A DNA stretch of 64,000 nt, from contig OY970289.1 of the NCBI GenBank assembly GCA_963716135.1, positions 1,302,001 to 1,366,000 on the forward strand. The letters are read 5' to 3'. Both the position numbers and the translations under genes were made by a program. A model generated the notes under the pieces. That model was given only the letters and a program-made list of their open reading frames with translations. It did not search any database and had not been told where the DNA came from. Source of the stretch: CAVRAW01 sp963716135. GTDB lineage: Bacteria; Planctomycetota; Planctomycetia; Pirellulales; JADZDJ01. Shown one piece after another: positions 27,201 through 38,598 of the stretch (positions are counted from its first letter, which is position 1; every line of letters begins with the position of its first letter).

Positions 27201-27928
27201 TGGTCAAGGTTTACATCGCCGCCAAGCGGGTGATCTCCGTGGGAGACAAGATGGCCGGCCGTCACGGTAACAAGGGCGTGATCGCCAAGATCTTGCCCCA
27301 GGAAGATATGCCGTTTTTGGCCGACGGCACGCCGGTGCAAATCTTGCTGAATCCGTTGGGCGTTCCCAGCCGTATGAATGTCGGCCAGATTCTGGAAACC
27401 CATTTGGGCTGGGCGGCCGCACAGCTAGGCTTCCGCGCCATCACGCCCGTGTTCGACGGCGCCAGCGAGGAAGAAATCAATGCCTCGCTGGAGAAAGCCG
27501 GCTTGCCCAAGCACGGCAAGGCGCAATTGTACGACGGCCGCACCGGCGAACCGATGGAGCAGGAAACCACGGTGGGGTACATCTACATGATGAAGCTGCA
27601 CCACCTAGTCGACGACAAAGTGCACGCCCGCAGCACGGGCCCCTATTCGCTCATCACGCAGCAGCCGTTGGGCGGCAAGGCGCGCTTCGGCGGTCAGCGA
27701 TTCGGCGAAATGGAAGTGTGGGCGCTGGAAGCCTACGGAGCGGCTTACATTCTGCAGGAGCTCTTGACCGTGAAGAGCGACGACGTGGAAGGCCGCACCA
27801 AGATTTACGAAGCCATGGTCAAGGGAGAGAACACGCTGGAAGCCGGCACACCGGCCAGCTTCGACGTCTTGACCAATGAAATCCGCGGCCTCGCACTGAA
27901 TATGCAGTTAGAGAAGCGAAGGATTTAG
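24218..27928 (+). CDS. rpoB: DNA-directed RNA polymerase subunit beta
   Basis: This 1236-residue catalytic subunit forms one half of the polymerase cleft. Recognisable blocks include HRSPGVDFV in the protrusion, [18 protein letters not shown] and [20 protein letters not shown] around the rifampicin pocket, [17 protein letters not shown], and the C-terminal [20 protein letters not shown]. The frame is intact over the whole gene, in contrast with rpoC. CAGGAG lies upstream of the ATG. Confidence 0.98.
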   Translation: [1236 protein letters not shown]

Positions 27929-27999
27929 CGTGTCCAGTTGATTTGACCCAGTTCCTAGAATTGATAATTGCCCTCACCATAAACCAATAAATCTAATGC

Positions 28000-28019
28000 G
28001 GAAGTTGGACCCAACTTCC
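28000..28019. other. Small hairpin in the rpoB-rpoC gap
   Basis: GGAAGTTG and CAACTTCC flank a 4-nt loop, 25 bp before the rpoC start. The rpoC ribosome binding site lies inside the 10-bp palindrome AGGAGCTCCT just before the ATG. Either element could modulate rpoC translation; this is not tested. Confidence 0.35.
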
Positions 28020-28044
28020 AATTTCTCCCGTAACAGGAGCTCCT

Positions 28045-32430
<4,386 letters not shown>

Positions 32431-32502
32431 CAAAGTTCACGTCTGCCAGCGAAGGATCGCAGCCGCGCAAGCGTCGGGCCACGGCTGGGTTAGCGCAATT
32501 CC

Positions 32503-32531
32503 TTGACACCCCCTCTTGCCCTATTTATCAT
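32503..32531 (+). promoter_or_regulatory. Consensus sigma-70-type promoter downstream of rpoC
   Basis: A perfect TTGACA (32503-32508), a 17-bp spacer and TATCAT (32526-32531) lie 88 bp before the next gene. This suggests that the gene after rpoC has its own promoter rather than relying on the rpo operon. Confidence 0.7.
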
Positions 32532-32618
32532 CGAATAATGGTTGCGCTATCGCTGCGCAAGCCCTTTTCTGGTCGCAGGATGCGCTAACTCTGCCGGAAC
32601 AGAGGTCGCCAGCCGCCC

Positions 32619-33946
32619 ATGCCTGTTCTTCCAATCGTCCTCGGACTGATTCTGTTGGGCGGAATTGTGGCCATCGTCCTCGGCCGCGAAACCTGGCGTT
32701 GGTACAACATCACGCTGGTCACGCTGATCATGCTGCTGTCGGTGGTGTGGTTCTACCTGGCCGCCCGCACGCTCAAAATGCAGCAGAACTGGCGGACTGA
32801 GGTCGCACAGTACGAGAAAGACATCCGCGATCTGACGAAGCAGAACGAATTGTTGATTCGCGGAAATCAGGAAGCGGAGCCCCCGACTCCCAGCCTCGCT
32901 CAGTTGCAGCAGTCGGTGGATAATATGCTGCAAAACCGCGGCCGCCGGTGGGATAAGGTAGCCCGAAAATCCGTTTCGCCGACCGGGGTGATTGTCGCGA
33001 CCGTGGCTCAGCCCGATCCACACGGCATCGAGGCAAAAACCATCCTGTATGTATTCGACGACGCGTCTGCCAAGGAAAGCGGTCAGTTTCTCGGCATATT
33101 CGAGGCTACGGCCGTTGCCGGCCAGCAAGTTACTTTGACGCCAGTTGCCACTTTGCGGCCCACGCAGTTGCAGCGGCTAAACGCCAAACGCAATGGCAGC
33201 TGACTTTGTACGACGTGATGCCCGCCGACAGCCATGAAGCATTCGCCGAGCTGGACGAAGCTGCTCGCACGGCGGTCTTTCCTTCCAGTGTGCCCGCCGC
33301 CGTGAAACAGGAATATGTGAAAGATCAAAATCCTCCGGCGGCCGACGAGAAGCAAACCGACCGCATCTGGCGGCGTGTGAAAGCGCTCAAGGAATTCGAC
33401 GTGACGCGCGGCTCGGGCAAAGACAAGGAAACGCAGCACGTGACCCAAGGCACTGAATTGGTGCTGGATCCCAAAAGCGCGCAGGAGCGCATCGCCGCGG
33501 GGGACGTGGAGCCGGTGGCGGAGAACGACAAAGTCTACATGCGGCCGCTGCGCGATTACGTTCGCCTCTATCGCGATTTCAATCAGCAAATCGACGGGCT
33601 GCTCCGGACCACAGCGGAAGTGAACGATCAGTTGTCAACCGTCGCATTAGCTCAGCAAAAGGCGGAAAAAGACATCGCCTATAGAAAAGCTGAAATTGCC
33701 GCCTTGAACCAGGATCTGGAACGATTCCGCGGTGAACTGGACATGATGCGCAAGCACGTAACGGCGCTCGAAAAACGGGTCGGCGAGGTTGACCAGGCAC
33801 GCCGGCAAATGTTCGCCTCCAACCAGCAGCTTGAATCGCAACTGTCGATGCTGGTGCATCGCGCCGCCGACGAAATCAACCGCCGAGTAATCTCGCAAGT
33901 CAACGCGAAAGAAGCCGGCGCTGTCCCGGCCAGTCCCCCGAACTGA
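32619..33946 (+). CDS. Membrane-anchored coiled-coil protein of unknown function (frameshift near 33202)
   Basis: I do not recognise a named family. Two hydrophobic helices open the protein (about residues 3-23 and 30-50). A soluble region follows, with RGRRWDKVARKSVSPTGVIV and VTLTPVATLRPTQLQRL. After the frameshift the sequence continues with TLYDVMPADSHEAFAELDEA, and the C-terminal 130 residues are strongly charged and heptad-like, predicting a coiled coil. The first frame ends at a TGA in AGCTGACTTTG; adding one G gives Trp-Thr-Leu-Tyr and joins the two frames, about 442 residues in total. A consensus promoter precedes it. Its role is unknown; an envelope structural function is a guess. 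Confidence 0.75.
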
Positions 33947-33974
33947 TTTCGACTGGGTTTTTCTTACGCTGATC

Positions 33975-34402
33975 TCATCTGCCGCCGGCATACCTCCGGA
34001 ACTCCGCCTCGCCCAGGAACACCGCCTCGCGCACCAACTGGAACATTAGCGGTGTGCGCGGCCAGCCGAAGGCCGCTAACAGGCGATCGAGCTGTTCGTT
34101 GGGACAGGCGCCCTTCAAATCGGCAAACAGCAGCCGGCCGTCGCGGTCGAACAGGTTGCCTTCGACGTGCCAGCGCGGCTCAGATTGCGCGCTTGTCCAC
34201 ACGAACGATCCGTCCGGCTCGAAATACATTCGCTGCAATTGCGCAGCGCGGCGCCGGCTTCTTCAAAACTCAAGCCAAACGGCGTCGCCAAAGCCTCGTG
34301 CGGCGCGTTCAGCGTCCGAACGCAGCCCGCGGGCAGTTCGACCTCAGGTCCTTCGCGGATCTCCGGAGAGCGAACGTGCACCGTGGCATGAAATGTGAGC
34401 AC
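33975..34402 (-). CDS. Small protein of unknown function (frameshift near 34240)
   Basis: I do not recognise the family. Two frame segments join near 34240. The first, from a GTG at 34402, gives FHATVHVRSPEIREGPEVEL and ATPFGLSFEEAGAAL. The second gives RMYFEPDGSFVWTSAQSEPR, HVEGNLFDRDGRLLFADLKG and a C-terminal LGEAEFRRYAGGR. Together they make about 142 residues, apparently soluble. The start is uncertain because the upstream frame runs into the heptamer repeat. One missing base is the simplest explanation for the break. Confidence 0.6.
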
Positions 34403-34407
34403 GAGAT

Positions 34408-34517
34408 AAAGCAGAAGGCAAAAGGCAGAAGGCAGAAATAATTGGCGACCCCCTACTGATTCTAACGTCTTCCGCCTTCCGCCTTCTGCATTCTGCTTTC
34501 TGCTTTCTGCCTTCATC
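34408..34517. repeat. Inverted heptamer repeat (AAGGCAG family)
   Basis: The left arm is AAAGCAG, AAGGCAA, AAGGCAG, AAGGCAG, AAATAAT (34408-34442). The right arm is CTTCCGC twice, CTTCTGC, ATTCTGC, TTTCTGC twice, CTTCATC (34469-34517). The arms are near reverse complements with a 26-nt loop. The right arm reaches the stop codon of cutA. Confidence 0.8.
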
Positions 34518-34836
34518 ATTCCGTCGCATCCGCCAGCCACTTCAGGTATTTTTCGCTGCCATTGAGCACCGGCAAGGCCAGTATCTCGGGCACCTCGTAG
34601 AGATGCAACTTGTGAATGGCCTGCTCCACGGCCTTGTAATGTGATTGCCGGGTTTTGATCCAGCATTGCCATTCCGTGGCGGTTTCGATCTTACCTTCCC
34701 AGCGATAGAGGCTTTCGATGGGCCCCACGATTTGCACGCAGCCCGCCAGACGCTGCTGGACCAACGCGTCGGCGATCCGCCGGGCATCGGCTTGGGAGGA
34801 AATCGTCGTAACGACCTGAATGAATTCCTGCATCAT
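34516..34836 (-). CDS. cutA: Divalent-cation tolerance protein CutA
   Basis: This is a trimeric cytoplasmic protein of about 106 residues linked in other bacteria to copper tolerance, though its exact role is unsettled. Family sequence is clear: QVVTTISSQADARRIADALV, LAGCVQIVGPIESLYRWEG and WQCWIKTRQSHY, then VPEILALPVLNGSEKYLKWL near the C-terminus. I prefer the ATG at 34836, where the family begins; an in-frame start at 34887 would overlap the metallopeptidase gene. It lies 22 bp after that gene on the same strand. Confidence 0.92.
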   Translation of the reverse strand: MMQEFIQVVTTISSQADARRIADALVQQRLAGCVQIVGPIESLYRWEGKIETATEWQCWIKTRQSHYKAVEQAIHKLHLYEVPEILALPVLNGSEKYLKWLADATE

Positions 34837-34858
34837 TCTGGCCCACCAAGCACTTTGA

Positions 34859-35536
34859 TTAGTCGCGCCGACCGCTGAATCGGACAATCAAGTACAACAG
34901 CGTCAAAATCGCCTGCAGCGTGGCCGCGACGTAAGTCCATGCCGCGGCGTTGAGCACGCTGTTCACGTACGTCATCTGATCCGCCGGAACAATGCCCAGT
35001 TCGACCAATTCCACTTTGGCCCGGGAACTGGCGTCGAACTCCACGGGCAGGTTCACCACTTGGAAAAACACAACAGCGCCAAACAGGAAGATGCCTGCCA
35101 AAACCAAGGGCTTCAGGGCAAAAATCGCGCCCAGAATGATCAGCCAGATGCTGATATTGCTGCCGAAGCCAGCCACGGGCACCACGGCATTGCGCACGAC
35201 CAGCGGTGCGTAGTGCTTGGAGTCTTGTAAGGCGTGCCCTGATTCATGGGCTGCAATGCCCACTGCCGCCAGCGTGCGGCCTTGATACACCGCAGGACTA
35301 AGATGCAGCGTTTTGTCGCGCGGGTCGTAATGATCCGTAAGCTCGCCCTGCACCATGTCGATGCTCACGCTTTGCAAGCCCGCCTGATCGAGAATGTGCC
35401 GTGCGGCTGCCGCACCGCTTAAAGGCGCCGGTTGCTGCTGAGCTGCGGCGTAGGCCGATTTGACCCGAATCTGGGCCCACAGGGCCAACAAAATGGCCGG
35501 AGCGATAAATGCGAAATAAATTGGATCGAAAAACAT
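34859..35536 (-). CDS. YugP-type neutral zinc metallopeptidase (membrane)
   Basis: This integral membrane protease of 225 residues belongs to the Zn_peptidase_2 (YugP) family. An N-terminal helix (about 5-22) is followed by the HEXXH motif in GIAAHESGHALQ (about residues 97-108), then helices around 120-165 and a C-terminal helix near 200-220. NLPVEFDASSRAK supplies the expected downstream Glu/Asp region. The ATG at 35536 is chosen because the first helix begins there. Substrates are unknown. It is probably co-transcribed with cutA. Confidence 0.85.
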   Translation of the reverse strand: MFFDPIYFAFIAPAILLALWAQIRVKSAYAAAQQQPAPLSGAAAARHILDQAGLQSVSIDMVQGELTDHYDPRDKTLHLSPAVYQGRTLAAVGIAAHESGHALQDSKHYAPLVVRNAVVPVAGFGSNISIWLIILGAIFALKPLVLAGIFLFGAVVFFQVVNLPVEFDASSRAKVELVELGIVPADQMTYVNSVLNAAAWTYVAATLQAILTLLYLIVRFSGRRD

Positions 35537-35968
35537 ATCCGTCCTCTCTCTAAACCGACACATCAGTCGTTGCCAATTGCACCACAACTAGCAACGAACG
35601 ATGGCAGGTCTTTTGTATTACTACGCGGCCGCAATGCCAATGGTGCGTTGTGCCGCGGGTCGCCAATTCTCCACAACTTGCATGATGTAAAAGACTTGCG
35701 ATTGTAACGACCGGCGACAATTGCGGTCACTCTCGGTTCCTAAGGAGTTATTCGGCTTGTAAGCATAATTCTAGGCCTGCGCCCCGATCGCGGAAGAATT
35801 TTCGGCCGGGTCGAAACGCTTGTTACGAGTGCCAGTGACAGCCGTTTTTTTTGCGACTTTGCCCCTTTGCCCGGTCGAATGGTTGTAGAGAAACCCCTTG
35901 CGCCATAAGCTCAAAGTTCGCCATCCAAGCTGTTTCGAATCCCACCCCCTACTCCCTCCCCGCCTACC
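35537..35968. other. Intergenic region between metallopeptidase and lipoprotein genes
   Basis: This 432-bp divergent region holds no credible gene. A pyrimidine-rich stretch with roughly 7-bp repetition ends right before the ATG at 35969 in place of a Shine-Dalgarno sequence. No clear promoter pair was picked out. Confidence 0.45.
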
Positions 35969-37216
35969 ATGCTTGACTCGTTTTTCGCAGTCCGTTGCCG
36001 CCGTGCTCTATTGTCGTTGCTCGTGGTTTCGTTGGCATCAGCCGGCGGATGTTCGCACGATAGTTCCGGCTCGATGCCGGTGTTCAACGTCTCCAACGTG
36101 TCGCCCGATCAATTGCGCGATCGGATCGACGCGGTTGTGGATCACACTTTGCACAACCGCACGCTAAACACTCGGGATCACAACGCCTGGCAAATTGTGC
36201 ATGGAATTCTGCCGTACGGCAAAGCCTTCAAAATCGAACACGAGGGCAAGCTCATTCCCGCGGAAGATTGGTTGCTGCAGGGCAACCAGCTCAACGGCTG
36301 GGAATTGCGTCCCGGCGAAAAAGGCGTCGTCGCCGTGCTGGCCCCCGGCTCGAAGGCCGCCCAGGGACATCCGGATCAGTGGATCGGATATCTATCGCAA
36401 GGCGGGCAAGACGGCATCCACGGCATTCCGCCGGACGAAGTATTCATCGTCCAAGGCAAAAAGTACACGATGGGCGATCTGCTGGCTCAAGCGGAATGGG
36501 ACGTCTATCCCGGGATGGAAGCGCCTTGGACCATCATGGCCGAGGCCACGTATCGACCGCTGGATTACAAATGGAAATCGAAAGACGGCCAGGAATGGAC
36601 GCTGGAACGGCTGGTGGAAATGGATGCTGGCGAGCCCGTGGTGGGCGAAGGCGCCTCGTGCGGCGGCACGCATCGGCTCTACGGTTTGACGGTGGCCGTG
36701 AATCGCTACATGAAAGAAACGGGCACATCGGAAGACAAATTGACCGGCGGCTGGAAGAAGGCGGACGACGTGGTTCAGGATTGCATCCGCAAGGCGCGCG
36801 AGTTCCAACAGCCCGACGGCAGCTTTTCCACGAACTTCTTCTTGCGGCCGGGCAGTTCGCCCGACGTCGACGCCACGTTGCATTCCACCGGCCACACGCT
36901 GGAATGGCTGGACGTGGCCCTGACGCAGCAGCAACTGCAAGAGCCGTGGGTGACCGCAGCGGTCGATCGTCTTTGCCAACTGTTGGAAGATAATAAAGAC
37001 CGCGCCTTGGACTGCGGAGCACTTTACCACGCGGCCCGCGGCTTGCGGCTCTATCGAGAGCGGCGATTTGGTCCGCACGATGTCAGCGACGCCGCCACGG
37101 TGGCGACAACCGCGGGCACCAACGGTGCTCGCATGAGCGGCGATAAGGCCAAGATGAGCCAGAAGCTCGACGACAGTCCCCCGCCGCCGCCGAAAGCGAT
37201 CAGCACGTCGAAGTAG
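35969..37216 (+). CDS. Lipoprotein with alpha-toroid-like domain, function unknown
   Basis: This 415-residue protein starts with a lipoprotein signal peptide: positively charged MLDSFFAVRCRR, a hydrophobic stretch, then the lipobox ASAGGC with Cys at about residue 28, so it is tethered to a membrane. The C-terminal half contains GGWKKADDVVQDCIRKAREF, QPDGSFSTNFF and STGHTLEWLDVAL, a pattern like the repeated helices of terpenoid-cyclase/prenyltransferase toroids. I know similar proteins only as uncharacterised planctomycete sequences. The last 40 residues are low complexity, with Pro-rich PPPPPK. No catalytic residues can be assigned. Confidence 0.8.
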   Translation: MLDSFFAVRCRRALLSLLVVSLASAGGCSHDSSGSMPVFNVSNVSPDQLRDRIDAVVDHTLHNRTLNTRDHNAWQIVHGILPYGKAFKIEHEGKLIPAEDWLLQGNQLNGWELRPGEKGVVAVLAPGSKAAQGHPDQWIGYLSQGGQDGIHGIPPDEVFIVQGKKYTMGDLLAQAEWDVYPGMEAPWTIMAEATYRPLDYKWKSKDGQEWTLERLVEMDAGEPVVGEGASCGGTHRLYGLTVAVNRYMKETGTSEDKLTGGWKKADDVVQDCIRKAREFQQPDGSFSTNFFLRPGSSPDVDATLHSTGHTLEWLDVALTQQQLQEPWVTAAVDRLCQLLEDNKDRALDCGALYHAARGLRLYRERRFGPHDVSDAATVATTAGTNGARMSGDKAKMSQKLDDSPPPPPKAISTSK

Positions 37217-37252
37217 GCCGAATCGCGCCAGGTTCCGGCGGCCGCCGAAAAA

Positions 37253-37777
37253 TCACTGCGGCCGCACAGCCACGTTCCTGAACGTGTACCTGTCGCTCAA
37301 ATAAAACGGCAGGACCTGCGGCGCCGGAGTGGGCGCGGTCGATCGTCCTGGCGCCCAGGGCACGGCATAAGCCGCGCAAATGCCGCTGTTGAGTTCCGTA
37401 ATGTAGATCATCGACAGCCCCGGCTGCACCTGCGACGGTCCGCGGCGCAGCGGAGCGACGCCCGTGACCATCAGGAATTTCGGACTTTTCGAGGCATCGA
37501 GTTGGAAATCCTTGAGCACGTTGTACTCATAAAACGTGGTGAACTTGCCGGTTGCCAGGCTGATCGCCGCGCCCTTCAGATTTCCAGTCAAATAATCGAG
37601 GAAGTAAACGCCTTCCAAGCTGTTATCGATCGATCCGGTGCACAGTGCGAAACCGTCTTGCCCCTGTGTTGCCACTGCATGCAGCGGACGGGCGGGCATG
37701 ATCGAAGTCAGCATGAATCCAATGAGTATCCCCAAGGACAACCAACCCAAACGTGTGTGGTTGTTCGTTTGTGACAT
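37253..37777 (-). CDS. Signal-anchored protein of unknown function
   Basis: This 174-residue protein has one N-terminal hydrophobic segment (about residues 12-32, GWLSLGILIGFMLTSIMPA) acting as a signal peptide or anchor. The rest appears globular, with SLEGVYFLDYLTGNLKGAAI and GLSMIYITELNSGICAAYAV. I do not recognise the fold; it looks like a planctomycete-specific secreted protein. The ATG at 37777 has GAGGAGCG upstream, which decides the start over 37843. Confidence 0.72.
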   Translation of the reverse strand: MSQTNNHTRLGWLSLGILIGFMLTSIMPARPLHAVATQGQDGFALCTGSIDNSLEGVYFLDYLTGNLKGAAISLATGKFTTFYEYNVLKDFQLDASKSPKFLMVTGVAPLRRGPSQVQPGLSMIYITELNSGICAAYAVPWAPGRSTAPTPAPQVLPFYLSDRYTFRNVAVRPQ

Positions 37778-37936
37778 AAGACGCTCCTCGCGCGAAATTG
37801 TCCCGCTTTGTCGACCGTGCGCCGATTGCTTCTCTGCTAGCACTGGGTCAATCGCGGCGCATCATATCCCCTGGGTGCGATGACCGCCAGACGGATGCCG
37901 CGCCGTAGGTGCACACAACAACGCTAGCACGACGAG

Positions 37937-38383
37937 CTAGACCGTCGGCAGAATCACGCCTTGATGCCAGTACTGTTTGAGCTGCCGAACTACGCCCAGA
38001 AACTTATCGAGATCGACAGGCTTCACCAGGTAGCTTTCCACCTGCAACAACTGGCTATGGGCGATGTCGGCTTCGTCGCTAGAGCCGGTCAGCACCACGA
38101 CGGGAATCTCGCTCAACTCTTCCTCCGCTCGCATCTCCGTCAACACTTCGCGGCCGTCTTTCTTGGGCAGGCCTAGATCGAGGAGGATCAAATCGGGGCG
38201 CGGCAGTCGGGCGAAAATTCCCCGGCGCATCAAATAATGCATCGCCTCTTCGCCGTCCACCACCAGCGTGCAACGATGCTTGAAGTCAGCCTTTTCCAAA
38301 GCGCGAATCGCGAAACGGGCATCCATGCGGTTATCCTCCACGAGGAGAATCTCCATCGGACGACCTACGGTATCGCAGCGCAT
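37937..38383 (-). CDS. Single-domain response regulator (Rcp1-like receiver)
   Basis: This is a stand-alone receiver of about 148 residues with no output domain, so it acts by protein-protein contact. LLVEDNRMDARF gives the acidic pair, LILLDLGLPKKDG carries the phospho-acceptor Asp, VVLTGS the Thr, and YLVKPVD the Lys. The spacing resembles phytochrome-partner Rcp1 receivers, which usually pair with a histidine kinase encoded nearby; none is in the window. An in-frame ATG at 38356 is an alternative start. Confidence 0.9.
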   Translation of the reverse strand: MRCDTVGRPMEILLVEDNRMDARFAIRALEKADFKHRCTLVVDGEEAMHYLMRRGIFARLPRPDLILLDLGLPKKDGREVLTEMRAEEELSEIPVVVLTGSSDEADIAHSQLLQVESYLVKPVDLDKFLGVVRQLKQYWHQGVILPTV

Positions 38384-38473
38384 GTTCGGTGCCTCATTTG
38401 TCAGAACAACTTCCCCACGATGGCCCGGCCGCCGATTTCACTTCAATCCAGTGTAACACCTGGCGGCAACGGT

Positions 38474-38502
38474 TTGAACAAGCTTCGGGACGCGGTTAAA
38501 TT
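38474..38502 (+). promoter_or_regulatory. Predicted promoter of the pseudo-hydrolase gene
   Basis: TTGAAC (38474-38479), a 17-bp spacer and TAAATT (38497-38502) lie 97 bp before the ATG at 38599, oriented toward it. Confidence 0.45.
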
Positions 38503-38598
38503 TGGCTTATTGAAATCGGCCGGGAACGGCCTGTATCGGTGCGGGTTGGGTTAGATGTAAAGTCGGCGCAATCGGTTTTTCATCGAATAAGGCGAATT

